Shown here one piece after another: positions 44,735 through 54,778 of a DNA stretch of 64,000 nucleotides; within the stretch, counting starts at the first letter, position 1; each line of letters opens with the position of its first letter. Under the pieces are notes generated by a model. That model searched no databases and was not told the DNA's origin. It saw nothing but the letters and a program-made list of their open reading frames with translations. This stretch comes from Reticulitermes speratus. Lineage: Eukaryota; Arthropoda; Insecta; Blattodea; Rhinotermitidae. The DNA lies in contig JAJKFL010000006.1 of assembly GCA_021186555.1 (NCBI GenBank), positions 34,469,478 through 34,533,477 of the forward strand. Reading direction: 5' to 3'. The translations under genes were made by a program, and so were the position numbers.

Positions 44735-45005
44735 CGCATTAACTACTCGCTACAGGCTGGACGGTTCGGGGTTCGAACTCCGTGGGGGGCAAGATTTTTA
44801 TCTTCTCCTCACCCATCCATACCGGCACCGAGGCACAGCCAACTTCCTGTATAATGGGTACCGGGGCCTCTTTCCCGGGTAAGGCGGCCGGGGCGTATTA
44901 TTGACCACCCACCCCCATCTGACCGCCGAGATTAAGAATGGGTGGAGCTATACTTCTCCCCCTCTGTGCCTGCATTGGCATGTTACGGGACGTCCTTTAC
45001 GTTAA
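44735..45005 (+). mobile_element. S2 SINE, head mostly lost
   Basis: CTACAGGCTGGACGGTTCGGGGTTCGAACTCC holds the box B region. The body (ACCCATCCATACCGGC, TGGGTACCGGGGCCTC, TTGACCACCCACC) and the ending ACGTCCTTTACGTTAAG follow. Confidence 0.88.
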
Positions 45006-45871
45006 GGGCATTAGAAGATTTGCAAAAGCTGCGTCTTAATGATCAAGAAGAAACAGGTTCGGTGAATCGCAGTGTGAGCAAACGGCGAATCCCTTGATGC
45101 CAGTGACTAGCAGCAGTTCTGGAGATTTAATACGTATGTAGGAGGAGACATGGATGACCATAGTCCGTAAGGGGTGTCGCTGCTAAATACTACCGCTTTC
45201 GCTGCTAAATACTACCGTTTTCGCTTTCATGTCCGTTAGAATGGTTGGTCCATCATTAGTTCAAGTTGGTCCAATGAAGTGAGTTGATATGAACAGAAAG
45301 GCACGACATTGTCACTCGCATCCAAAGGAAAGAGTCTTTGAGCTTACGTAGTATTTGTATTAGGGCTGTATCTACAGCACACTGTACTGTGACGAGTCTT
45401 CCCAAGAGGCTGTGCCGTGAAGAAATAAATTTACGTAAAGAAAGTTTATTTTAGGAGTGCGACAGATCTGAACCAGTTTTACTGTGTGTTATTTTAAGCT
45501 TTAGGTCATTGACGATGCTCACACACACCATTACGACGTCCACAAGCTGTGACAGGAAGTTATACATAAAAGAACCTGAGGTATGTACCGAAGAATCCTT
45601 GAGAATCTGAGAACTGTCGAAACATGTCTCGCTCAAATGAAGTAAAAAATTAAGAGTTGTTCGTAAGATACAATAAGAAGTAGTCGTACATTAGATCTGT
45701 AACGGTACTCTGGGATAAAAGCAGAGACCACCCGCGTCGATATTGGTGTAGCCTGCTTAAGAATGCGACGAGGTAAGTAAAACTGAGTTTAACACACGTG
45801 TTGTTTTGTGGCACCCTTCCTTCCTCCTTGGATGACTTTTGTGTTCCTGTCCATTTAATAAGAATTAAGCT

Positions 45872-45874
<3 letters not shown>
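45006..45874. other. No gene recognised; small tandem duplication
   Basis: A 22-bp unit is duplicated at 45177-45198 and 45199-45220 with one change. GAGAACTGTCGAAACATGTCTCGC near 45607-45630 faintly recalls the GAAACATGTAGC motif. No gene. Confidence 0.5.

Positions 45875-45902
<28 letters not shown>
45875..45902. repeat. (TTA)n microsatellite
   Basis: About nine TTA units directly left of an S1 SINE. Confidence 0.9.
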
Positions 45903-45903
<1 letters not shown>

Positions 45904-46160
45904 ATTGTGGCCGCGCGGTCTAAGGCATGTGTCTGCGGCCGCTCGCTTGCTGGGATTGTGGGTTCGAATTCTGCCGGGGGCATGGATGTCGGTCTCTTGG
46001 GAGTGTTGTGTGTTGTCGGGTAGAGGTCTCTGCGACGGGCTGAACATTCGTCCAGAGGCGTCCTACCGAGTGTGGTGTGTCTAAATGAGTGTGATCGTGA
46101 AGCCTCGATAATGAGGATGCCCTGGCCCACTAGGGCCTGTTGCGCCATGGAAAAAAAATT
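45903..46160 (+). mobile_element. S1 SINE in a TTA repeat
   Basis: Starts at TGTGGCCGCGCGGTC, lacking the first nine or so head bases. Box B GGTTCGAATTC is near 45961-45971. The ending is GGGCCTGTTGCGCCATGG plus an A run. ATTATTAC follows, so the TTA run may be its target, but a duplication cannot be proved in repetitive sequence. Confidence 0.9.
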
Positions 46161-46414
46161 ATTACATTATTTAGCGACGCTGGCAGTATCTTAGGCTGTA
46201 TAGCATCGATGGTATAAGAATTAATATGAATGTGAAGCATCTGTAATTAATGGCAATTAACCCTCGAAGACCAAAATGAACTTGACATGTTTAAAGACGA
46301 AGTTCCTGCCACGCAATAAACTCACTGTCTCCGTTATGAAAACCAACCAGTTTATGCTGTATAGGGAAATGGTCATTGTTTGTTATGAATGTTTAGACTT
46401 ATGGACTTTAAAGG
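46161..46414. other. S3 3'-end scrap, otherwise nothing
   Basis: TTATTTAGCGACGCTGGCAGTATC near 46170-46193 looks like an S3 3' end on the minus strand. Confidence 0.45.
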
Positions 46415-46498
46415 GTTAATTAGCAGGGGAAACCCGAGGTATTCGGAGAAGTACCTTTCCCAATACGTATCTGTCCACCATAAATCCCACATGGGCTG
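46415..46498 (-). mobile_element. S3 SINE fragment
   Basis: Minus-strand middle piece: GCAGGGGAAACCCGAGGTATTCGGAGAAGTACC, TGTCCACCATAAATCCCACATGGGCTG. The head is cut off at the right. Confidence 0.8.
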
Positions 46499-46979
46499 TT
46501 GCTATTATTTAGTTTCTACTATATTATTGTAGTTGCGTTTTTCATATTTTACTCTTGGTATTGTAGATATACGATTAAAATTTTCAATAATTTTACAAAT
46601 TTCCCATTGTCGACAGTTGTTGGACAGAACCTTTTAGTTTCGCTCTCTCGTCATGTCTGTAATTTTTGTCGTACAGAAAATTGTTCATATACCATTTGTA
46701 AATTCGTTTATGATTTATCTTCTTACCAAATTTCACGCGCATTATTGTTGCAAGCGAATTTAAAACTCAAAATTTGATCGATCGACGTTTCCACGTTCTT
46801 GTGTTAAATTTAAAACGAGTGACTTTAAGAATTGCATTTTTTAAGATCCATCACCCAAAAAGTTTTGGGATCGTGCATTCAGTGGTATTAGTGACGCTTC
46901 AAGCCTAGGAGTTCGTAGAAGTTTTGTCCAGTGGTGTGGAATTTAAAAATTCGAATGTTCTGTGTTTCATGATATTTAT
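46499..46979. other. No gene recognised
   Basis: AT-rich; chance frames only. Confidence 0.5.
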
Positions 46980-47279
46980 ACCAAGTTCAGTGCCGTCTTG
47001 ACTGGGAGGGGGGGGGGCAGTACTAATTACCGAGGCTCGGCGGTCCGGAAGGGGGCCCGGGGCCCGAATATGTTTCCTATTTTTTTTGTCTTTCTCGATG
47101 GTATCACTGTTTGTTGATTGTACAAATTAACCCATTCAGACCAAGCCCAAGTCACTCTGCAATTGAGAGTCGATCTTTCCGATATAGTGTAAGACTTTTT
47201 GTCGGTCCGAGCTTGCTGGGGCGCCCGAAATTTTTTTTCACCGGGGCCTGAACACGCCGTCGGCGGCCCTGACCAAGTT
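46980..47279. mobile_element. hAT-type MITE (284 bp) with perfect 8-bp duplication
   Basis: ACCAAGTT lies at 46980-46987 and 47272-47279. The element 46988-47271 begins CAGTGCCGTC and ends GGCGGCCCTG, inverted ends CAG(T/G)GCCG(T/C)C. It has GGGGCCCG-type subterminal words on both sides and no coding capacity. The 8-bp duplication and CAG..CTG termini are hAT features. Confidence 0.9.
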
Positions 47280-48005
47280 TGATGAAAATCAGTTGATTTG
47301 TGAAAACTATTAAGTGTGTGTACGTTAGCATGGTATAGCTGTAGGGATGCACTGAGTGACGGTAAATGTTTCAGACTTGCTGGAGGCAGTTACCTGAAAG
47401 TAAAACGCCCTCACCGGATGGCAGAAGTTTGTGTTAGAGCCTTAAGAGCGCCCGCGTTCTGATGAGATTTATCTTTACATTCTTTGTCCATTTTACTCAA
47501 CCCGTTCTTCTTATTTGAGTCGGAGTCGTCGTTTCTAGTACCGAGGTTAAGTCAGCTAAAAGTGCTTTTACAGGTTGAAGCAGATATGCCTCACAAACTC
47601 TTTGGTTCCTGTACTTTCAAGTGCAAACAACTGATAGCTGTATGTTAAGTTCTGGCGGTCAGTTGACGGGCGCCCTGCTGGTACTGTTAATACCGCTTGC
47701 CAGATAGATATACTGACTTATCGCAAATGTTTCAGTATTTTGAATTTGACCCTTTTGGAAATACGACTAGATGAACTAGTCCAGTTTTTAGTATCTGTAT
47801 GGAAACACTTGTTGTTCATCTCTGAGGAAATGCCGGAAACTAAATGATGTACTTTACGGAACGCACATTCTCAAGCTGTTAACAAAGAAATGTAAAGAAA
47901 CAGGCTGCGCTTCCGATGACGTCATAGAGTAAAGGGGCAGTCATGTCATCTTGGTCGTGACCTAGCCAATGAGAGAAGAGGGCTGGGGTTGTGTCGTCAC
48001 CCATC
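47280..48005. other. No gene recognised
   Basis: Unique-looking spacer between two hAT elements. Confidence 0.5.
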
Positions 48006-49182
48006 CCCTATGACAGTGCTTTTCAAACGGTGGTACGCGGTACGCTGATGGTCGCCTGGTGGTACGAGAAGAAATTTAGGATTTATTTTTTTAATAATTT
48101 AAATTTAGAAACTTTAAATGCACTAATAAAATTGTTTTAAATGTGTTGAAACGTAAAGACAAACACTTATAATATATACCAAGTACCATTTCATTGTTCG
48201 AATATAAATACAGGCTCTCCTCTGTCTAGTCCCGTTAAATTAGAAAAGTAGCAACTGCGAAATTCGAGGTTTCCACAGCGTTGTTTCTTTGGTTGGCAGG
48301 GTTTGAAGACGTTCAAACGTATCAACCTGCGAAACATTCTGAGACCAGTATCCTGAAAACAGGCATTAATATTTGCAGTACCTAGTGGTACGCGTACATG
48401 TTTTGTATTGTGATAGTGGTACTCGTACATGTTTTGTATTGTGATAGTGGTACGCGTACATGTTTTGTATTGTGATAGTGGTACGTGTACATGTTTTGTA
48501 TTGTGATAGTGGTACGTGTACATGTTTTGTATTGTGATAGTGGTACGTGTACATGTTTTGTATTGTGATAGTGGTACGTGTACATGTTTTGTATTGTGAT
48601 AGTGGTACGTGTACATGTTTTGTATTGTGATAGTGGTACGTGTACATGTTTTATATTGTGATAGTGGTACGTGTACATGTTTTGTATTGTGATAGTGGTA
48701 CGTGTACATGTTTTATATTGTGATAATGGTACGTGTACATGTTTTGTATTGTGATAGTGGTACGTGTACATGTTTTGTATTGTATACAGTGGTACGTCTA
48801 CATGTTTTGTATTGTATACAGTGGTACGTCTACATGTTTTGTATTGTATACAGTGGTACGTGTACATGTTTTGTATTGTATACAGTGGTACGTCTACAGT
48901 TTTTGTATTGTATACAGTGGTGCGTCTACATGTTTTGTATTGTATACAGTGGTACGTCTACATGTTTTGTATTGTATACAGTGGTACGTCTACATGTTTT
49001 GTATTGTATACAGTGGTACGTCTACATGTTTTGTATTGTATATAGTGGTACGTCTACATGTTTTGTATTGTATACAGTCGTACGTATACATGTTTTGTAT
49101 TGTATACAGTCGTACGTCTACATGTTTTGTATTGTATACAGTCGTACGCGAGAAAAGAAGTTCGAAAAGTACTGCCCTATGA
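48006..49182. mobile_element. hAT-type element carrying an internal minisatellite
   Basis: CCCTATGA flanks the element at 48006-48013 and 49175-49182. The element 48014-49174 has ends CAGTGCTTTTCAAAC and, inverted, CAGTACTTTTCGAAC (13 of 15 match). The left subterminal region has repeated GGTGGTACG words. About two thirds of the element is a tandem array built from a similar GTGGTACG word. No transposase is present. The long open frames on both strands are products of the repeat. Confidence 0.93.
48385..49150. repeat. Two-block minisatellite, 31-bp then 32-bp units
   Basis: Twelve 31-bp units run from 48385 to 48756 (GTGGTACGTGTACATG..TATTGTGATA). Twelve 32-bp units run from 48757 to 49140, in which GTGATA becomes GTATACA and GTACGTG becomes GTACGTC. 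Unit starts fall at exact 31 or 32 steps. The first units carry GCG or TCG, and the last three carry GTCGTACG, so variants are ordered along the array. A unit length not divisible by three makes frames repeat every three units, which explains the long repetitive peptides on both strands. Confidence 0.96.
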
Positions 49183-49483
49183 GGCCTCATCCTTACGTAG
49201 CTTAAACCTGAAAGCCTGTGCTTCTAACCTCTCTGTACCTATTTCTAATTAACAATTTCGGCTCATTATATTTTTTGTGTCATGTGTAAGTTGAGATCTC
49301 AAGACGAACATAAACATTATAAAATAGATAAGGTATTTTACATAGCAACCCTTTTTTAGTACTTTTTTGCCATTATAAGAAAAGTGTCGTGATTGACTGT
49401 TGTTTTTCCTATACTTGTGTCTGTCTGTACTTTCCTTCTTAGGTGCATCGCTGTTAGAGCATATGTAGCACTCTGTTAAGGCC
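49183..49483. other. No gene recognised
   Basis: Unique-looking spacer. Confidence 0.5.
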
Positions 49484-49783
49484 CCCTCACACGCTTCGTC
49501 TTGATATTCGTGTTGGCTTTGCAGTTGTAAAACGGATAGTAAGACGGTACACGCTGAAGACCACAGACGCTGTTTCGTATTGTCAGTTTTACTGTCAGTT
49601 ATCCCGTAGACCTACCTGAACGTGTTGTCTGGAGAACTTCTAATTTTTACTGCAGTAACCTTCGCTTTAAAGCCAAAACGTTTCAAAAGAGAGAAAAAAG
49701 AAAAAGAAAGATAGAAAGAAAGATCGACATGGGCGAAAGAACTGCCTCTCAAACAAAATTATCTGTCGCACATCAGTTTGCTG

Positions 49784-50690
49784 AAAGAACTAGAACCCGG
49801 TGAATGGCAGTTATTTATGAGTGGATTCGGAAGCTTATTTAGAACTTATTTGAAAAAAGTAAAGCGGCCCATAAAAAAGTGACAGTGCAATTAGACGTGC
49901 GATCACGCCCACATGAACGACTCAACGTTACCCTCCGATTCCTAGTAGCCGAAGAAGCTTCGAAGATCTGAAGTTTTCTGCTGCGATTTCACCTCAGGAT
50001 TTGGGAGTGATTATTCCTGACACCTGTTCAGCAGTTTTTGAGGTTCTGAAGAAAGAATGTCTTAGAGTAAGTTGAATTTATTAATAGTTGTTCGCACAGT
50101 ACGTATAATATTTAAAAAGTATAAAAATGCTAAGTACAATAACATAAAATTAATTATTGTGTATTTTCTCCAGTTCCCCTCAACCGAAAATGAACGGATA
50201 CACGTTGAAAATAAATTAGAAAGAAAATTATATTTTCGTAATTCTTTGAGTGCAGTTAGTGGAAAACATATGAAAATTACTCCATCAAAATTAAATGGGC
50301 CATTCTACTGGAACTGTAAGGTTTCAGCAGTTTACTGTTGTCGTCTGTTGCAAACGCAAATTACGAATTCATATACTGTCATATTGGAACCAATGGCCGC
50401 GTTTCGGATGCAGGAGTTATTGAGAGTACTAAAGTCTATGAAAAACTAGTGCGTGGAAAATTAATCTTCCCTTACCAAGAAAACCTGACAATAGTACAAA
50501 TGGTTTGCCATTCGTGTTTGTAGGGGATGAGGCTTTTACTTTACCTAAAGATTTACTGAAACCTTTTGGTCTAAAACTGCTTACAAGTGAACGTGTGATT
50601 ATTAATTACCATTTGTCACGAGCATGGAGGATCATGGAAAATGTATTTGGGATAATGACTTTTATATTCAAATCTTCCATTCCAAAATAA
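49784..50690 (+). pseudogene. PIF/Harbinger transposase (DDE_4-type) pseudogene with intron
   Basis: The fragment order matches Harbinger transposases. About 49784-50066 holds the N-terminal region, with ERLNVTLRFLVAEE-like and FEVLKKECLR-like words interrupted by stops. From 50174 come FPSTENERIHVENKLER, LYFRNSLSAVSGKHMKI, ANANYEFIYCHIGTNGRVSDAGVIE, FVFVGDEAFTLPKDLLKPF and INYHLSRAWRIMENVFGIM, in shifting frames. The first catalytic aspartate (usual AVDGKH) is serine here (AVSGKH). The aspartate in VGDEAF and the glutamate in RIMENVFG remain. Stops and frameshifts confirm it is dead. In living elements the enzyme works in the nucleus with a Myb-like partner. No partner gene is recognised here. 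Confidence 0.85.
50067..50173 (+). other. Intron in the Harbinger transposase relic
   Basis: A GTAAGT donor (50067) and TTTTCTCCAG acceptor (ending 50173) bound 107 AT-rich bases. Removing them joins the codons for ..ECLR and FPSTENE.. in phase 0, which restores the order of conserved transposase blocks. Confidence 0.75.
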
Positions 50691-51803
50691 ACATTGGAAC
50701 GAGTGGAAACAGCTGTATTGTCCTGTAGTGTTCACACAAGTTTTACGTCGTTCATGCAGTTCGTACGTTGCGGGGCGTACAGGATGAAATTAAAACCAGA
50801 GTGATTTTTAGGCTCCGTTAGAACGTGGACACAATACGCATAACGGTGAAGAAGCCAAAGCTGTATGAAACATGCTTCTACGCTACTTTAATGGGGAAGG
50901 AAAAATACCATGACAAAATGGGACGATAACCTAAGTGATGAACTGATGTATTCAGCATATAATTTGCTAATAATTTGTTACTTTCCAGTGAACGTATAAT
51001 TTTTAACTGGTATAAATGTAATTTACCGTAATTGTTGAAGATCGTTTCAAAGAACTGGAATGTTCTTCCGGAAAATGTAAAAAAATAAACTGTCCGTCAA
51101 AGGAATCCAGAGTAGACATGGGATGGTGATGGACCATATGTCAGCTTTTGTGGTGGAATATTTGGATAAAGGGGTTATGTTACTACACATGAAAGTCTAT
51201 GTAAAGTACCCACTGCACTTCGGCAATACACTGCCATTGCCTTTGGGAGATGTTCTAATTCCTGAGCAATATATTTGGCATATGCAGAAAATTTCCCTTC
51301 ATTGTTGGACTGCAGTATTTAGCAACCAGATCTAATACTTTATCACAACTGCAATCTTTCTTATTCTTTCTTAACGACTGCCATGAAAAGCTGTCTCCTG
51401 ACAAGGAAACGTCTGCCTGCGAAGCACTTGCAAGATCGCTTACATTGCCGTCGATATATTAATCTTGTCTGGAGAAAGAAATAAGTTGAATCCTGTGACA
51501 TCTATGCTGTTGTAAACATATTTAAATTTTATTTTTAATCCAAGTCTATTCTACAAAATGACTACTAATATTTAATTTAAATAATAGATGTAGTAGAATG
51601 TGTTACGTCTCCATGATTTATAACTTCAGGTGAATCCATATTATTGACGTCCTTTCTCGAACGTTACTGGTCTGCCAAATCGTCATAATACCACAAACTT
51701 GGTGTATGTGTGTGTGTATGGTCAGTCTTTTGTCAAGAAGTTTTTAATTAATTTATTTTCTTTAATTTTCGAAAGAAACTTCGTAAAGAGTTTATTTTCC
51801 TAA
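50691..51803. other. Possible remainder of the Harbinger element, otherwise nothing
   Basis: Weak downstream peptide scraps (RVETAVLSCSVHTSF at about 50698-50745) may continue the transposase C-terminus. 51000-51480 shows protein-like pieces in mixed frames that I cannot assign. A short GT run lies near 51705-51718. Confidence 0.4.
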
Positions 51804-52088
51804 CAACTTTGTCCATTTTGTTTGTTTGTGAAGGGCCCCGCAGCAGATGCTACGGACGCACCGCAGCCTTGAGGCTTATTGTGCAACCCTGTGATGAAGA
51901 TGATTAATTTTTTTCTGTTTTTTCCGTGTAATGGAGCACCGGTGGAATGAAATTGACAGGGGAAACCTGTCCCAGTGCCACTTTGTCCATCACAAATCCC
52001 ACGTGGACTGACCCGGGATCGAACCCGGGTCTTCGCGGTGAGAGGCCGGCGACCAACCGCCTGAGCCATGGCACGGCCAACTTTGTCC
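51804..52088 (-). mobile_element. S3 SINE, full-length, 11-bp target duplication
   Basis: CAACTTTGTCC occurs at 51804-51814 and 52078-52088. In minus sense the head is GGCCGTGCCATGGCTCAGGCGG, box B GGGTTCGATCCCGGG is near 52013-52027, and the ending is CTGCGGGGCCCTTCAC plus an AAAC-rich tail. It is very close to 20776-21036. Confidence 0.95.
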
Positions 52089-53089
52089 TTACTTACATCT
52101 CGATCAGTTTCTTGTAACTTCATTGTCAAACTTTCGTAAGCAGTATGTTTTGTACCCTTATTAGAATATTTCTTACTTTACACTTTCTGCAGCACTGTTT
52201 TTCGCGATACATTTCAATGAATTCACTAATAAACTCAGGAGACGCTGTCCTTACGTCCGCTATAATTCCTCCACTAAGCAAAGTGCCCTGTCTAAACAAG
52301 TAGCTGAAACTGAAACTAAAGCCTGCAGCCCCCACACATTCCAACTTGCTTGTCGACTTGCTTGTACACGCACAGAAAAATGCGGCGCCGGTGGATTCAC
52401 TTCAAGCCAAAGGGACACGAAGTCTCGTGTTGATGACACACACTTCGTCTTACCTGCAGCTAGCTGCGCAGGTAAGACGGGGCGTATGGCGGTCTTTACT
52501 GTGAATGCGTGTCTATTGAAGGCGAGGATTGCAGAGGATGTAATGAATATCTGCGACACTTAATAGCTGCGTTGTCCTTCACAGATCTTAGCAAGTGTAC
52601 GCCCTTCTGTCCGTCGATTTAAGCAGACTTTTTAATTAAATAGTGCACTTCCTGGCGCTGTATTAACTGAGAATTTGTTAGTGTCTTTCGAACCCACTAA
52701 TTTTTATTTCGCTGCTTCTGTTCATAAGATGCTGTGTGATGGTTTGTTATTTAATTCGCGTAAAATATTTCTTTGATGAGGAGGAGTGTGGTGTGGTTCA
52801 TTTTTTTTTTTAATAAAACGACATGAACGTGAGCCTGATACATGCACGATCAAGGCTGAAGGCTGAATGGGTGCATCTAATCTGCTCGTCTGTGACGATT
52901 TCATAGCCAAGGCTACAGAGTGGAAACATGTAACGTGATGTAATCTATATACACTTTTCCTCTTAGTAGGTGCTGCATATATTAAGTGAAAATTTCCCAG
53001 TCATATCTATGGCTGAACTAAAAACAATACCCGTTTAAATATTTGTTTCAAGATTGGAACGTAATGTCTCTATGGTAGAATAGTCGCCT
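52089..53089. other. No gene recognised; one short hairpin
   Basis: The arms 52446-52457 and 52468-52479 (CGTCTTACCTGC and its inverse) form a perfect 12-bp hairpin with a 10-bp loop, inside a minus-strand open stretch of 99 codons (52260-52559) without known motifs. Confidence 0.5.
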
Positions 53090-53185
53090 CGTATGTCCTG
53101 AAGATGAAGGCAGCACGTTCTTCTGAAACGTTGATACTTACCTACCAAGCTGCACGGAGTCATATCCCAGAAGAAAGCCGTCTTC
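53090..53185 (+). ncRNA. CTGAAGA..GAAAC hammerhead-like repeat
   Basis: CTGAAGA (53098-53104), a pairable segment (GAAGG..CTTCT) and GAAAC (53125-53129), then GTTGATACTTACCTACCAAGCTGCACGG..ATCCCAGAAGA. The same order occurs at 9484-9560, partly at 9770-9835, and in the right arm of 54117-54304. CTGANGA and GAAA flanking a stem are the hammerhead boxes, and GTTGATA could hold an AUA cleavage triplet. Not demonstrated. Confidence 0.4.
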
Positions 53186-53227
53186 CTAATCACCGCTAAG
53201 AAAACCTCAGATGTAACAAATATTTGG

Positions 53228-53325
53228 CTTGCTTTCTTCCTTCCTTCCTTCCCTGCTGCTTTTCTTCATTTCCTTTCTTTCCTTCTTTCTTTCTGTCTCC
53301 TTTTCTTGTTTATTTCTTCCTTTGA
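53228..53325. repeat. TTCC/TTTC pyrimidine microsatellite
   Basis: Irregular TTCC, TTTC and TTCT units over about 100 bp. Confidence 0.8.
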
Positions 53326-53687
53326 AGCGATGTCGGTGTTTTGCTGTTGTTTTTTTTATGTAAGTTGTGTGAAGGCTGGTGTTGTTTCGAGCAGGTAACA
53401 TGGTGGCTTTCTTACTCGTGCACATTTCGGAAGTACCTCATTCGTCTGTCGGTCCAGACTGAGATCCTTCGTGTTTTTAACCTCCAAACAAATGCCAGGT
53501 TCCAGCCCGAAACAACCCCACGTGTAACTCCAAATCCTTACTGACCCGTTATCGATGTCATCTCGTACACCACACTTCCTGCTAATGAATACAGCGGCAT
53601 TGTGTCACGTAACGGCCAGTAATGTAACTCAGTTACTGTAAGGCAACTGAAACACTGCCTTTCTTTTATATTTTGTAACACCTTCGT

Positions 53688-53720
53688 CTGATGATGGCCT
53701 TCTGGGTCGAAACATGTAGC
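53688..53720 (+). ncRNA. Hammerhead-like CTGATGA..GAAACATGTAGC motif
   Basis: CTGATGA (53688-53694), TGGCC-TTCT-GGTC able to pair, GAAA (53709-53712), then CATGTAGC. It shares order and wording with the minus-strand motifs at 38366-38409 and 58654-58690. Stem I, stem III and a cleavage triplet are unproven. Confidence 0.4.
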
Positions 53721-54116
53721 GGGCTATTATAAAAGCGGACATTGTTTTTATAATAAAAATAGTTATGTCTGAGTTGTCTTAGAATAATTGAGTTATACTA
53801 ACACAAGATTATGTCATCTCTGAAAATTAAATAATTTAAGCCTGCTTCAACATCGCAGATTATACAGCTACTAATTTATAGCTCTTAACCGAGTAGAAGG
53901 AAGCATTTGAGAGCAATTGTAGGGGCTTCCTCTTGTAACTTAATGTCTCATAGGTCCAAACATTAGTAGCCAGTTTTCCAAGAAATCCTCTTCGTTACGA
54001 ATTTCCTTTTTATTCCGTAATATCTTTCCGAAATGCCTGAATTTCATCTCACCTCCAATTCAGATGACGACATAACATATTTGTGCATGATTTTAGGCTT
54101 CTGCCGCGATTTAAAT
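53721..54116. other. No gene recognised
   Basis: AT-rich, unique-looking. Confidence 0.5.
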
Positions 54117-54304
54117 TAGGTCTTCGCTCTTCTGGATGTTACGCAGCGTTGATTGTAGTTAGTTACTGAAGTTTCGGGACAGCCTAATCGGTCCAATTTT
54201 CAAGCTTCAAGCAGTCTGCTCGAAGATGGGACCGACAGGCTCTCGCAAAACGTTGGTAACTACCAATCAACGCTATGTAACGTCCCAGAAGAGCGAAGAC
54301 CTCA
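54117..54304. repeat. Imperfect palindrome, arms about 78 bp
   Basis: Left arm 54117-54194 (AGGTCTTCGCTCTTCTGG.TGTTACGCAGCGTTGATTG..) pairs with right arm 54227-54304 (..CAATCAACGCTATGTAACGTCCCAGAAGAGCGAAGACCT). The right arm contains a decayed CGAAGATGGG..GCAAAACGTTGGTA version of the CTGAAGA motif. The architecture resembles 9177-9530. Confidence 0.8.
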
Positions 54305-54778
54305 ACATATATTTGGTTTTCTTCTTAAACAACCTTTAACAATTTTCCGCCAATTTAAAGTGGATTTTTGGTGTGTCTGTAATGCAGACCTTAACTGCTT
54401 GTTCCTGCTGATTCATGGGGAGTGTGCTCAATGGTGCTAGCTGGCACAGGTCCCTCAAGTTTTCTCCCAGTTCCTTTACCATTTATCGGACCGATATTTC
54501 CTTCCTTGCCGATAACATTTCATTGACATAACAAAATGTAACGAAGCATTTATTAACAGTCAGATTTTCAACACTTTTAATAGCATGCAGCTTTTTCTTT
54601 TATTTTGCTGCCGTGTATCAACTGCACAGGTCATGTAGTATCGGTGCACTAATTGTACTGTGATATGTGTTGTGCTTGTGGAAAAATTCGCCATTTCTCG
54701 TCGTCCATTTAGGCCTGTAGCCCTAGTAGGCCTATTCATATGCGGGAGCCGAGGAATGCTACGAGAACCAGCTCCACT
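54305..54778. other. No gene recognised
   Basis: Unique-looking spacer. Confidence 0.5.

Larger units (their letters stand above)
49484..50690 (+). mobile_element. PIF/Harbinger-type transposon remnant
   Basis: TTAAGGCCCCCTCACACGC at 49479-49497 looks like a Harbinger-type left end (GG..C.CACAC after a TAA). A relic transposase gene follows. I could not find the matching right terminus downstream, so the right end is lost, too diverged to see, or beyond 51 kb. Confidence 0.6.

Noticed and set aside
44437..44739. 100-codon minus-strand frame with acidic and serine runs
   Set aside because: No recognisable domain. Overlaps other chance frames.
48385..49140. Possible CRISPR-like array of regularly spaced repeats
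   Set aside because: The units are contiguous with no unique spacers, and the host is a eukaryote.
48191..49252. Several long open frames on both strands (up to 172 codons) with repeating 31-32 residue peptides
   Set aside because: They are read-through of a minisatellite whose unit length is not divisible by three, so all frames give the same kind of repeat. The array lies inside a non-coding hAT element.
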